Shown: positions 17,831-27,185, numbered from the stretch's first letter. The stretch: 53,751 nucleotides of DNA from JACNIV01 sp965370415 (GCA_965370415.1 CBDUTJ010000017.1:1-53751); one strand, 5' to 3'. Numbers and translations are program-made. The notes: generated by a model from the sequence alone, not told the origin.

Positions 17831-20197
17831 ATGAAAGTTAAACATTGTATTTTGTTTTGTGGTTTTATAATTCTTATGATATTATCTTGTTCAAAAGTAA
17901 CTTACGATAATCCTTTCGATACAGATGTATCTTTATCACCAATGCAAGGAGAATTACAAATTACACAAATATCAGACAGCCAGGTAAAGCTTGAATGGCA
18001 ATTGAACATAGACATTAAAGATTGTTACAGAATAGAGAGGAAAATCAATTCAGAGAGTTATTCATTCTTAACCAGTGTTAATGCAAATACAAACACTTTT
18101 ATTGATACAGCATTATCAATATACAACTTATACTCTTACAGGATTTTTGGTTTAAATGATCAGAACATAACTGAATCTATTTCAGATACTATTCAAATTT
18201 CATTTGATGAAATAACTAATTTTGAAGTTCAGCAGCAAGATATTTTTACTGCGAATTTATCTTGGATCCATGATTGTAACTATGAAGAAGGATATATTAT
18301 TGAAAGAATGGATATAAGAAGTAAAGAAAGGGAACCGGAAGAAAGCAGAAAAGTAAATAGTGTTTCAAAGGATTACAGAGATTTTATTGAAATTGCAAAT
18401 CTTCCTGCGAATACAACTTCATATTTGGATGATACATTGATTCCAGACAACAATTATGAATATAGACTAAAAGTATATTCAAATTTTAATGAGTCCAATT
18501 ACATAACACACAGTTTTAATAATCTTTTTCAAGAACCAACAAACTTAACAATTATACAACATTCTGCAACTTCTTTGTTTATTACCTGGGTTGATAACTG
18601 TGAAGGTGAAACAGGATTTAAAATTGATAAAAAAATAGGGAATAATGATTGGCAAATTGAGTATGTTATATTAGAAGAAAATATAAATCAATTTTTAGAT
18701 CCAGATATTCAGTTATACAATACTAATTATTATAGAGTTTATGCATATTCTAATAGCATTATCTCAAGTTATGTTGAAAATTCTATTTATCCTTCTTTCC
18801 CTTCTCCAGATAATCTTCAATTAGAAATGACTTCATTAAATTCAATTTCTTTAGATTGGGATGATGTCAATAATTTTGAAGAAGGCTATAAAATTGATAA
18901 AAAAATTAACAATAATGGATGGATAATCGAATTTTCTATTCTACCATCAAACTCAGAGCAATATATTGATGATTCAATTGCCCCTGATAATATTTATTCC
19001 TATCGTATATATGCATTCTCAGATACGATAATATCTTCAGTAATAGTAGATTCAATTCAAACTTCAATTTCTCCCCCCAGCAATTTTCATGAAGATCAAA
19101 TTTCTTTAAATGAAGTTAGGCTAACATGGAATGATAATTGTTCTTTTGAAGAAGGCTATAAAATTGATAAAAGAATTAATAATGGTACATGGCAAAATTC
19201 CTATGCAATCCTTAGCGAGGATGTTACCGAATTCAATGATAACAGTACATTTCATATAGATGATTTCTATACATATCGATTATTTGCATATGCAGGTAAT
19301 TTTGAGTCGGATTTTATTGAGTGTATTTATCATCCCCAGCCACAATTAGTTGGTTCGGTTGAAACATTTAATGCATATGATGTCTGTGTAGTTGATAATT
19401 ATGCATATATAACTGATCTCAGTAGGTTTACAATTGTTAATGTAAATGACACAACTAATCCTCAGATAGTAAGTCAGATAATTACACCACAAGGAATTGG
19501 TAGAATCTTTATAGAAGATGATTATGCATATGTTAGTTTAGGTTCTGATCGTATTAATGCTATTGATATAAGTGACCCATACAATCCAAGTATTATAAAC
19601 GTATTTCCTATAAATGCTGGTGTAATAACAAGAGATATATTTGTGGATAATAATATCGCTTATATAGCAGGTGAATATATGGATTTTGGACTTTTTATTA
19701 GGGATATATCAGATATTAACAATCCAATATATATTGTTGATTTTGAAGTATCTGGTACAGCAAATGGAGTTTATGTAGTTGGTAGCAATGTGTATTTAGC
19801 CAGTGGAGATTTACAAATTATTGATGTTAGTGTTCCTTACAGTCCCCAAGTGATTGGTACATGCCCAGTATCAGGTTCTGCTGAAAAAGTATTTGTTGAA
19901 GGAAATTTTGCATACGTAACTTCAAGTAATGGAATCAGTAAAATTAACATAAGTAATTCTTCTTCTCCTTATATCATATCTTCTAATACATCAATTGATG
20001 CAAATGATGTTTATTTGAATAGTAGTTTTGTTTTCACCTCTGATTATTATGATGGGTTACTAGTATTAAATAAAAGTGATTTGTCATTAATTTCTTATTG
20101 TTCTAATTCATCCTCGAATGGAGTATATGCAAATAATAATTATGTATTTATTGCTGCAGGTACAGAGGGATTGAAAATCTTTCAATTAGAGCCATAA
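17831..20197 (+). CDS. Lipoprotein with five FnIII-like domains and a seven-repeat LVIVD propeller
   Basis: A 788-residue protein starting MKVKHCILFCGFIILMILSC; the lipobox is followed by SKVTYDNPFDTD. About five FnIII-like domains (residues 35-505) carry the same core words as the neighbours, such as EEGYKIDKKIN. The last 280 residues hold seven LVIVD-type repeats, for example AYDVCVVDNYAYITDLS, ANGVYVVGSNVYLASG and AEKVFVEGNFAYVT. ATG 17831 is chosen over GTG 17822 because AGGTGGG lies 5 bases upstream of the ATG and includes the GTG. The architecture is the same as the lipoprotein at 11737 with three extra FnIII units, so the two are likely paralogues. Predicted outer-membrane or surface location; ligand unknown. 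Confidence 0.75.
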   Translation: MKVKHCILFCGFIILMILSCSKVTYDNPFDTDVSLSPMQGELQITQISDSQVKLEWQLNIDIKDCYRIERKINSESYSFLTSVNANTNTFIDTALSIYNLYSYRIFGLNDQNITESISDTIQISFDEITNFEVQQQDIFTANLSWIHDCNYEEGYIIERMDIRSKEREPEESRKVNSVSKDYRDFIEIANLPANTTSYLDDTLIPDNNYEYRLKVYSNFNESNYITHSFNNLFQEPTNLTIIQHSATSLFITWVDNCEGETGFKIDKKIGNNDWQIEYVILEENINQFLDPDIQLYNTNYYRVYAYSNSIISSYVENSIYPSFPSPDNLQLEMTSLNSISLDWDDVNNFEEGYKIDKKINNNGWIIEFSILPSNSEQYIDDSIAPDNIYSYRIYAFSDTIISSVIVDSIQTSISPPSNFHEDQISLNEVRLTWNDNCSFEEGYKIDKRINNGTWQNSYAILSEDVTEFNDNSTFHIDDFYTYRLFAYAGNFESDFIECIYHPQPQLVGSVETFNAYDVCVVDNYAYITDLSRFTIVNVNDTTNPQIVSQIITPQGIGRIFIEDDYAYVSLGSDRINAIDISDPYNPSIINVFPINAGVITRDIFVDNNIAYIAGEYMDFGLFIRDISDINNPIYIVDFEVSGTANGVYVVGSNVYLASGDLQIIDVSVPYSPQVIGTCPVSGSAEKVFVEGNFAYVTSSNGISKINISNSSSPYIISSNTSIDANDVYLNSSFVFTSDYYDGLLVLNKSDLSLISYCSNSSSNGVYANNNYVFIAAGTEGLKIFQLEP

Positions 20198-20229
20198 GAG
20201 ATAAAGGAATAAATTATTAGGAAGAAAAT

Positions 20230-21429
20230 ATGAGAGTTACAAAATGTATTATGTTTTGTGGGTTTATAATTATTCTTATAATATTATCTTGTTCAAAACC
20301 AAAATGGGATAATCCTTTCGATACAGATGTGAGTATCTCAATCTCTAATATCCAATTTGAGAGAATATCAATAAGTAAGGTAAAACTGACTTGGGAAAAT
20401 AATTTTAGTGCTTCAGTAGGACAACTTCACATTGATAAAAGAATTGGTTATGAAGATTTTCAACAGGATTATGCAATAATAGATATTAATACCAATACTT
20501 GGATAGATAGCACTGTAGAAATTAACCAAATAATTATTTATAGGTTCAGAGGAACTTTTGATCAGAACGAATGTGAAGTCGAAGCAGATCCTTTTTATAA
20601 TAATATAATAGTTCCCGAAAATTTTACATTTGAGATTCTTTATCCAAATAGAATTCCATTAATCTGGAATTATAATTTATCAGGGATTGATGGATTTACA
20701 ATATATCGACTAATTGGAACTGGAAATTGGGAGAATATTGCTACAATAGACTATAGTCAATCTTGGATATTTAATGACTATTCCTTTAGCTATGGACAAG
20801 ATTTTCATTATAAAATTTGTGCTTTTTATGATGAATTATATTCTGGTTATTCGGATGGACTAATTCTTAACATTTCTGAAATCTTCTGGGATGATGGTGA
20901 AAATATCATTGGAATTGGACAAGCTGATGAGACGGCTGTAGATTTTGATGTAGCAATTAGATATAATACTTCAGATTTGACTCAATATGATGGAATGTAT
21001 CTTGTTCAAGTAAATTTTTTTCCATGTGAATACAATTGCGAATATTCGATACGTGTATGGATAGGCGGTAGTGTTTCTGGAAGTGAAGGAAATTCTGGGA
21101 ATCGGGTTGTAGATCAATTGGTATTAAATCCAAATATTAATCAGTGGAATCAAGTGAAACTTGATAATCTGGTTTATATTGATTCATCAGAAGAGCTTTG
21201 GCTTGGTTACAGATGTAATACTCAGTCCGGATATCCTGCAGGTGCTGATGAAGGTCCGTCTATTGCCTGGAAAGGTGATTTAATTTACTGGTATGATGTA
21301 TGGAAAAGCTTATCAGAAGAAAATCCAGATCTGGATCACAACTGGAATATTCACGGAATTATTAATACAACCGAAGTAAGAAATGACAAATCAATTACTT
21401 TTGTAAATGAAAAGATTTTACTCAAATAA
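20230..21429 (+). CDS. Lipoprotein with two FnIII-like domains and a C-terminal beta domain
   Basis: A 399-residue lipoprotein. Its leader MRVTKCIMFCGFIIILIILSC is nearly that of the preceding gene, followed by SKPKWDNPFDTD. Two FnIII-like units span about 35-215. The C-terminal 180 residues begin WDDGENIIGIGQADETAVDF and contain SIRVWIGGSVSGSEG and ELWLGYRCNTQSGYPAGADE. From recall, this beta-sandwich style ends many secreted FCB-group proteins; no catalytic motif is seen. It lies 32 bases after the previous stop, with AGGAAG before its ATG, and closes the four-lipoprotein run. A weak hairpin (TTACTT/AAGTAA) follows the stop. Confidence 0.65.
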   Translation: MRVTKCIMFCGFIIILIILSCSKPKWDNPFDTDVSISISNIQFERISISKVKLTWENNFSASVGQLHIDKRIGYEDFQQDYAIIDINTNTWIDSTVEINQIIIYRFRGTFDQNECEVEADPFYNNIIVPENFTFEILYPNRIPLIWNYNLSGIDGFTIYRLIGTGNWENIATIDYSQSWIFNDYSFSYGQDFHYKICAFYDELYSGYSDGLILNISEIFWDDGENIIGIGQADETAVDFDVAIRYNTSDLTQYDGMYLVQVNFFPCEYNCEYSIRVWIGGSVSGSEGNSGNRVVDQLVLNPNINQWNQVKLDNLVYIDSSEELWLGYRCNTQSGYPAGADEGPSIAWKGDLIYWYDVWKSLSEENPDLDHNWNIHGIINTTEVRNDKSITFVNEKILLK

Positions 21430-21606
21430 TCTTACTTCATATAGGCAAGTAAATATTTGTTCAAAAAAGAGAAATATGGAAAATTTTAATATTATGATTT
21501 TAAACCTTGGAAAGTATTCCTTGTAATTTGTATGGCAATAGTTGAAATTTATCAAGAGTAATTTATAATAATTTAGTCTGGGTAAAGGTTTTAGGGAAAT
21601 AAAATC

Positions 21607-22362
21607 ATGAAATTATTAATAAAAAGAATTAAAAAAATAAATGAGAATGAAATATTCGATTTCAAAAGTGAAAAGAAACCTTTGTGCATGATGATTTATC
21701 ATTTAAATTATTCGTATCCCAATCAATGTTCTTGTGATGGTTATCTGTTATCAATAGATATCAACAAATTTTTAAGTATTTGCGAATCAGGAGAATTCAG
21801 TACTATGGAACAAATTTTGAAAGAATATACTATTGCTAAAATTAAAATTAAATATAGTGCTAATCCAAATGATTTCAAAATTGTTACTAGTGAAGTGGAT
21901 TGACCTAAGGAAATATACCAAACAGTAAATATTTATGCTCCGAAACAAGCTAATAAAAAATCTGTAAGTAAAACGAACCATGATCTTGATAAGACAATTG
22001 GTGATAGATTTACCGATGGGGAAAAAGTTGGCTATGTTAAAGGAAACAAGATTTATTCCGGTGGTCTAAAGCCAAAATGCCCTTACGAAGGAAGAGTGCT
22101 TGCTGAAAAAGAAACTCAAGTTCTTGGCTTTATATGGCCATATCAATCAGAAATATTTAAAATACATAAAAATTGGAAAGTTACTATACCAAAAAATTCA
22201 TCATTTGGCTGGATTGATGATAAAGGTGAGATTCATAAAGGAATTCCTTTCGGAGGAATTGACCCTAACGCAACATTATCTGGTGGTTATACAGGTTTAA
22301 AAATTTGGCACTCAGGATGTTACAATGGTAATGATAAAATTGGTAGTTTAGTGAAATGGTAA
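21607..22362 (+). pseudogene. Unknown gene interrupted by one in-frame TGA
   Basis: One continuous 252-codon frame is broken only by TGA at 21901-21903. The first part (98 residues, start ATG 21607 behind AGGGAAAT) is basic and contains KKPLCMMIYHLNYSYPNQCS. The second part continues in the same frame with no other stop through IYAPKQANKK, DRFTDGEKVGYVKGNKIYSG, FGWIDDKGEIHKG and WHSGCYNGNDKIGSLVKW. The second part has no well-placed ATG; the first plausible start is GTG 22096. UGA ends other genes here, so general reassignment is unlikely, and no obvious selenocysteine hairpin follows. It may be a recent nonsense mutation, a sequencing error or programmed readthrough (context TGA-C). No family is recognised, and no signal peptide is seen. 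Confidence 0.6.
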
Positions 22363-22507
22363 ATCTAATTGAAAATCTTTATTATTTTAGTAGATTATTG
22401 TACTTAAAAATATCTAAGGAATTATTCAGCGAAAAGTAAGTTTTTTCAAAATAATATTAAACTGAACAATAAAAAGAATCCCACCCTGAATATTGAGACT
22501 TGAAAAA

Positions 22508-22556
22508 ACTCAGCAGCACGATTTACAGCGTCCGCTGGAGCGCATTATTAACCCAG
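22508..22556 (-). other. Candidate attC-like recombination site (truncated) after the nuclease-like gene
   Basis: Read on the minus strand, the gene stop TAA runs into TAATGCGCTCCAGCGGACGC, a pattern very like the left half of integron attC sites. Downstream GCTGAG pairs with CTCCAGC except for one extra C (22534-22540 with 22509-22514), as expected for an extrahelical base. The right-hand core (GTTRRRY) is not found after this point, so the site looks truncated. The local GC richness stands out from the AT-rich surroundings. Confidence 0.45.
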
Positions 22557-22949
22557 CGTCCATACATCCCACAATTTTACCCCAATCTGTTTAGCCCTTG
22601 CCAATGCTTGCTGCTTACAACCTTTTGGCACAATTACAATGAATCTTTTTCGAAACTCCTGTCCTTTGGCAGAAAAAAGCTTCCATTGATCTTCCGTGTG
22701 GGGATCATCGATAGAATCCTCGGTTTCCACTTCAAATATATACTGCTCTGGTGTTACATACACCTTTTCGAAGTTCGATGTAATGTCGGGTATATGTCCT
22801 TTCTTTGTACCCTTCCAATATATCATTTCTGGTCTATTATATCCCGCGATATCGGCTTTTACATTTGTATGAAAAAAATAACTCGATAATCTATCCGCAA
22901 AATGCCTGACCATGTAGTCGTGTTTAGATTGATCTCTTCTTTTTGCCAT
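22548..22949 (-). CDS. Small PD-(D/E)XK nuclease-like protein
   Basis: A 133-residue protein with no signal peptide. A basic, helical start (MAKRRDQSKHDYMVRHFADR) leads to GHIPDI (Asp55) and then FEVETEDS (Glu73, Glu75) and the strand FIVIVPKG, an arrangement typical of restriction-endonuclease-like folds. The usual final Lys of the ExK motif is replaced (E-V-E-T), so catalysis is uncertain. It lies on the minus strand with the TIR gene and is bordered on both sides by attC-like palindromes, the usual pattern of an integron cassette. AGGA lies 8 bases before the ATG. It could be a nuclease, a defence component or a decayed cassette protein; the fold call is inference from short motifs. Confidence 0.5.
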   Translation of the reverse strand: MAKRRDQSKHDYMVRHFADRLSSYFFHTNVKADIAGYNRPEMIYWKGTKKGHIPDITSNFEKVYVTPEQYIFEVETEDSIDDPHTEDQWKLFSAKGQEFRKRFIVIVPKGCKQQALARAKQIGVKLWDVWTLG

Positions 22950-22972
22950 TTGTTGTTCCTACCGTTAATATG

Positions 22973-23048
22973 AGCTAATGCAAAGATAAGCTGCTTCTTC
23001 CCGGAGCAAGGTGCAGGGAAGAAGTTAGTCCTCATAGACTTGTTAGGA
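22973..23048 (-). other. Candidate attC-like imperfect palindrome between the TIR and nuclease-like genes
   Basis: The centre is a perfect 9-bp inverted repeat CTTCTTCCC/GGGAAGAAG (22994-23002 with 23016-23024) with a 13-nt loop. The flanks pair imperfectly outward: on the minus strand the site opens CCTAACAAG after the TIR gene and closes CTTTGCATTAG before the nuclease-like gene. Imperfect pairing with CTAAC/TTAG ends and unpaired bases is the architecture of attC sites. The TIR start is itself preceded by GTTAGGA (+ strand 24031-24037), matching an attC core next to a cassette ORF. No T-run follows the hairpin, so an ordinary terminator is less likely. Confidence 0.45.
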
Positions 23049-23065
23049 AAATATTCACACTAAAT

Positions 23066-24025
23066 TTAACTATCATCTATAAAAAATAGCGAAAAACGTG
23101 AAAAGTATGAAACTATTTTGTCTATTAATTGTAATTTAAAACTCTCATTTGTAAATTGAAAAGCGTCATTAACTGTAAGTATAAAACCATATCTACTCTT
23201 TAAAGGTAGAAATAGATCCATGTTAAAATCAACACTTCCATCAAGAAAAGCCTTTTTAAAAGCTTTGCTTTCAATGTCGAAAGTGAAAGTAGTCTCAAAC
23301 ATATCCTTAAATGGCTCAATAGCTTTTACATACAGATAATCACGCAGATAAGCTATAGCACTCCTATGAGTTGTTCCTGCTTTCATAGAATATCTTTCAC
23401 TTGTACTTAAAAACTGCCATTCCTCATTAATTTCACTTATAATTAAGTCTAAAACTTTCTGATTATCACCGTGAGGTCGGTATCTTCTTCCCGTTGAATA
23501 TTTATCACTGAATTCGCTCAACATTTTCAAAGAAAACTCATCAAAGAACCAATCAATTTTATCAGCTACTGATATCTGAGAATTTATTATTTTAATATTC
23601 ACTGCCTTCGATGGTTCTATAGCGAGGATCAAGTCACGTAATCCAACGTTGTATGAAACTGTAAAGTCAGCATAACGGAACTCTTGGATAAATGAAGGAA
23701 CATCACTGTCAGTTAGTAAAACAGGCAAAATTGTTAAATCTCTCTCATCAAGAAGATGCATGGATGTCTTTAGCTCTTTTTGAACCCAGTCTTTTCTTAC
23801 TGTAGCATCAGAAAGAATAATAACAAAATATTCTGCTTTCTGTAAGCCTTCTTTTATTAATCCTGTAATTGAGTCATTAACTTTAATTTCCCATTCATCA
23901 TAACAAGCAATAATACCTACTTTATCCAAGTCAGTAACTAACCTTTTTACAAAGTTTTTGTCTGAACTTCCATGGCAAATGAAAATCGATGGTTTCTTAA
24001 TGCAATCTTCTTTTTTGCCCAACAT
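23066..24025 (-). CDS. TIR-domain protein with an unassigned C-terminal domain
   Basis: A 319-residue cytoplasmic protein. The N-terminal TIR domain (11-135) has strand A PSIFICHGSSDKNFVKRL, the loop YDEWEIKVNDSITGLIKEG, strand D AEYFVIILSDATVRKDW and WVQKEL. Glu84 in KDWVQKEL aligns with the catalytic Glu of NAD-cleaving TIR domains (SARM1 has KDWVHKEI), so NADase activity is plausible. Residues 150-319 are not recognised; they are mixed helical with basic patches and may be a sensor or oligomerisation region. The ATG has TAGGAG 5 bases upstream. The gene is opposite in strand to its surroundings and lies in a probable cassette. Bacterial TIR effectors often act in phage defence by NAD+ depletion; that role here is inference. 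Confidence 0.75.
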   Translation of the reverse strand: MLGKKEDCIKKPSIFICHGSSDKNFVKRLVTDLDKVGIIACYDEWEIKVNDSITGLIKEGLQKAEYFVIILSDATVRKDWVQKELKTSMHLLDERDLTILPVLLTDSDVPSFIQEFRYADFTVSYNVGLRDLILAIEPSKAVNIKIINSQISVADKIDWFFDEFSLKMLSEFSDKYSTGRRYRPHGDNQKVLDLIISEINEEWQFLSTSERYSMKAGTTHRSAIAYLRDYLYVKAIEPFKDMFETTFTFDIESKAFKKAFLDGSVDFNMDLFLPLKSRYGFILTVNDAFQFTNESFKLQLIDKIVSYFSRFSLFFIDDS

Positions 24026-24353
24026 TATCTCCTAACATAGTAATCAACTGCGAAACTCGTAATATAGTTTCCTTTTTTTGAAATCAGACACTACTTCTTA
24101 AATATCATCAATAATTATATGTCAATAAAAAAAACATCTTACGAAATCATCATTAAAAATCTACTTCAAAAACCCCGTTCAGTTGATAATAAACGTGTCC
24201 ATTTTGCGTGAACTTATCGAAAGTGCATAAAATTACATCTGACAAATTATCTTCCATTTTAGATCTTTTAAATTCAGTGTGAATTTTATAATTCTTGACT
24301 ATTTTTTATAATAATAGTGAAAAAGTTAATATCTCAACATAGTAGGAGGATCT
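24026..24353. other. Divergent intergenic region between the TIR gene and the cyclase
   Basis: No gene is seen. Next to the TIR start the minus strand reads GTTAGGAG, serving both as ribosome site and as an attC-like core. Next to the cyclase, TTGACT (24295) and TATAAT (24307) are only 6 bases apart, too close to be a standard promoter pair. AGGAGG at 24342-24347 is a strong ribosome site for the cyclase. Confidence 0.4.
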
Positions 24354-27185
24354 ATGCATAGTTCTGAAAAACATAAATTAGCAGCGATAGTATTTACTGA
24401 CCTGGTTGGATTTACCAAAATAATGGGTAGAGATGAACAGGAAGGTTTAGAACTTCTAAAAAAACAACGGGAGCTATTTTTTCCCATTGTAGAATCATAC
24501 AACGGAACTGTGTTAAAAGAACTTGGTGATGGTTTACTAATAATGTTTGAAAGTTCCATTCAAGCAGTAAGAGCTTCATTACAAATTCAAGAGATTGCAA
24601 AAGATAATAATATAAATCTAAGGATAGGAATTCATATAGGCGATGTTGTTATTAAAGATAAGGATATAATTGGTTCAGGGGTAAATTTAGCTTCAAGAAT
24701 CGAACCATTAGCTCCATCTGGAGGTATTTGTATATCAGAAGATGTGTGGCATCAGATCAGGAACCAGGAAGGATTATATGCAGTCTCTTTAGGTAAGCAG
24801 AAACTAAAGAATGTGAAAGGACTTATTGAAATCTTCAAATTAGTACCCGATGAGGTTACCCTGAAAGCAGAGCGAATTTCTTTTTTACAGAATCTTTGGC
24901 AAAGACGAGTTCCACAAATATTGGTTCTTTATTTAGGTGCCTGTTGGATAATTATAGAGATTGTGAGTAGTCTTCTTGTTGACCGTTATCTATTATCTCC
25001 TCATTTAATTGATTTCAGTATTGTGACTTTATTATCATTAATGCCGAGTATTTTGCTTCTGGCTTATTTTCATGGCAAACCCGGTCGTGATGAATGGACT
25101 CAAGTGGAAAAATTTGGAATTCCAATAAATTTAGTAATATCTTTGTTTATCTTATTTTTTATTTTTCAAGGGAAAGATCTGGGAGCAATAACAAAAACCG
25201 TTACAATAGAAAATGAAGACGGTGAACGAATAGAAAGAGTAATTCCTAAAAGTGAATTCAGAAAAAGTGTTGGGATTTTTTTCTTTGAGAATGCATCTGC
25301 TGATTCAACTTTAGATTGGTTGCAATATGGAATTGCCGAAATGCTTGTTTATGATTTATATCAAGACATATTTCTTAATATTGATTCGGGATATGATTTT
25401 TATGATGATGATATGGATAAGGCGGGATTTTCAGAAGGAGTGGAATTACCGTTGATGTTTAAAAAGAAAATTGCTAATGACAACTATCTAAACTACTTTG
25501 TTACAGGTTCTTTCAACAAATCTGATGATGATTACCATATCAAGATTTCCTTATATAAAGCAGAAAATGCTAAATTAATTTCAGAAAAAGAATATAAGCA
25601 TAATGATATTTTCAAGCTGATAGATGACATTTCTCTACAATTAAAATATTATATGAAAATGCCGGAATCCCATATTGAAGAAGTGACAGATTTGCCAGTT
25701 TCTGAATTAATGACAAATTCTATAAATGCTTTTATGTTATACACACTTGGGAAAAATTACGCAGTATTTGATTATGATTGGGAAAGATCCCAGAAATATT
25801 TTGAACAATCGATAGAAGAAGATTCAACATTTGCACTTGCTTATTTAATGTTATCTAAAATATATCTTCATACAAATCAGCATCAAAAAAATAAACAAAC
25901 TTATCAATATCTAATGAAACACCTATTATATAAATTCACTGAACGATTACAATTTAGTATATTACAAGATTATTATGATTTCACAAACAATCCAGAGAAA
26001 GGATATAATATTCTTGTTATGTGGACAAAATTATATCCTGATGATATAATTGCTCATGATTGGCTTTCATCTTATTACAGGCAAAGCAATCAATTAAATC
26101 TTGCTATCGATGTAAATTTATATATATTTGAATTAGATCCTCAATGTTCTTATTTATTGTTAGATATTGGTGACCTATATAAGCAGAAAGGAGATTTTGA
26201 TGAAGCATTAACATACTATGATCGATATGAAAAACAATTTCCGGAAAATCATTTATCATATGAAAAAATTGCTGATCTGTATTTTACTATTGGAGATGAT
26301 CAAAAAGCAAAACTTTTTTATGATAAAGCTTTACTTATAATCCCGGAAGATATTTATATCCAAATAAGCCTTATCGATATAGAAATACGTAGAGGTCATT
26401 TCGAAAGCGCTTATGATCTATATATAGATTTATTAAATGAATGTATAACTCATGAAGATATAGTAACTGTTCAACATTCATTAGCGGCGTATTATTCGTT
26501 AAAAGGAGAAATTAATAATTATTATAAATGTATAGAAAAAGAAATTTCTGAATGGAAAAAATATTTGCCTCCTTTAGTGATAACTTATGAAAAATTATTT
26601 GTATTAGATGAATATGCCAATATTAATAAATCTACGGTAGCATTAAAAATCCTCAATAATTTGAAACAACAGTTAGAAACTTCCTATGAAAATATTATCG
26701 AATATGGATATTTACAAATTTATATTGCGTTGGAAGATATTGAAAATATCGAAAAAACATTGATTAGATTCAGTAATTATATTCAAGAAACTAATGATCA
26801 TAGATGGGATTATGATATTAATATGGCTGAAGCTTTAGTTCATGAATTAAAAGCAGAATATAATGAAGCTATTGTTCTTTATAATAAATGTGCTCAAATT
26901 GATCCTATAGAGATAACAAGTTATAATCGGAATATCGGTAGATGTTATAGAAAGATGAAACAATACAAGAATTCAGAAGAACATTTCAAGCAAGCTTTAA
27001 AAATATTTCAATATAGTCCTAAAACAAATTACGAGCTTGCACTTCTTTATTATGATTGGGGAAAAAAGGAAAAAGCTTTAGAACATCTGAACATTACATT
27101 AGATGTATGGAAAGATGCCGATCCTGAATATATTCCTGCACAAAAAGCAAGAGAGAAATTGAAGGAATGGGAAGCAGAAAGTTAA
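24354..27185 (+). CDS. Class III nucleotide cyclase with membrane segments, TolB-like region and TPRs
   Basis: A 943-residue protein with an N-terminal cyclase domain (8-165). Metal-binding Asp16 is in VFTDLVGFT and Asp59 in KELGDGLL, with Lys55; Asn111 and Arg115 are in GSGVNLASR. These are the residues needed for ATP or GTP cyclisation. The adenine-selecting Asp usually two positions before VN is Ser here, so nucleotide choice is open. Three hydrophobic segments follow (about 186-207, 220-239, 256-272), then a TolB-N-like strand-helix (SVGIFFFENASADSTLDWLQ) and a long TPR array (460-935). A cytoplasmic cyclase linked through the membrane to a periplasmic TPR sensor would fit three crossings. 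AGGAGG lies 6 bases before the ATG. Product and trigger are unknown. Confidence 0.85.
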   Translation: MHSSEKHKLAAIVFTDLVGFTKIMGRDEQEGLELLKKQRELFFPIVESYNGTVLKELGDGLLIMFESSIQAVRASLQIQEIAKDNNINLRIGIHIGDVVIKDKDIIGSGVNLASRIEPLAPSGGICISEDVWHQIRNQEGLYAVSLGKQKLKNVKGLIEIFKLVPDEVTLKAERISFLQNLWQRRVPQILVLYLGACWIIIEIVSSLLVDRYLLSPHLIDFSIVTLLSLMPSILLLAYFHGKPGRDEWTQVEKFGIPINLVISLFILFFIFQGKDLGAITKTVTIENEDGERIERVIPKSEFRKSVGIFFFENASADSTLDWLQYGIAEMLVYDLYQDIFLNIDSGYDFYDDDMDKAGFSEGVELPLMFKKKIANDNYLNYFVTGSFNKSDDDYHIKISLYKAENAKLISEKEYKHNDIFKLIDDISLQLKYYMKMPESHIEEVTDLPVSELMTNSINAFMLYTLGKNYAVFDYDWERSQKYFEQSIEEDSTFALAYLMLSKIYLHTNQHQKNKQTYQYLMKHLLYKFTERLQFSILQDYYDFTNNPEKGYNILVMWTKLYPDDIIAHDWLSSYYRQSNQLNLAIDVNLYIFELDPQCSYLLLDIGDLYKQKGDFDEALTYYDRYEKQFPENHLSYEKIADLYFTIGDDQKAKLFYDKALLIIPEDIYIQISLIDIEIRRGHFESAYDLYIDLLNECITHEDIVTVQHSLAAYYSLKGEINNYYKCIEKEISEWKKYLPPLVITYEKLFVLDEYANINKSTVALKILNNLKQQLETSYENIIEYGYLQIYIALEDIENIEKTLIRFSNYIQETNDHRWDYDINMAEALVHELKAEYNEAIVLYNKCAQIDPIEITSYNRNIGRCYRKMKQYKNSEEHFKQALKIFQYSPKTNYELALLYYDWGKKEKALEHLNITLDVWKDADPEYIPAQKAREKLKEWEAES

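Noticed and set aside
21901..21903. Selenocysteine or reassigned UGA codon
   Set aside because: Another gene in the window ends in TGA, and no obvious hairpin follows this one.
22500..22889. 129-codon plus-strand ORF opposite the nuclease-like gene
   Set aside because: The minus-strand frame has a ribosome site, strand-helix pattern and nuclease-like motifs; the plus frame has none.
24295..24312. TTGACT and TATAAT as a promoter for the cyclase gene
   Set aside because: The boxes are only 6 bases apart instead of about 17.
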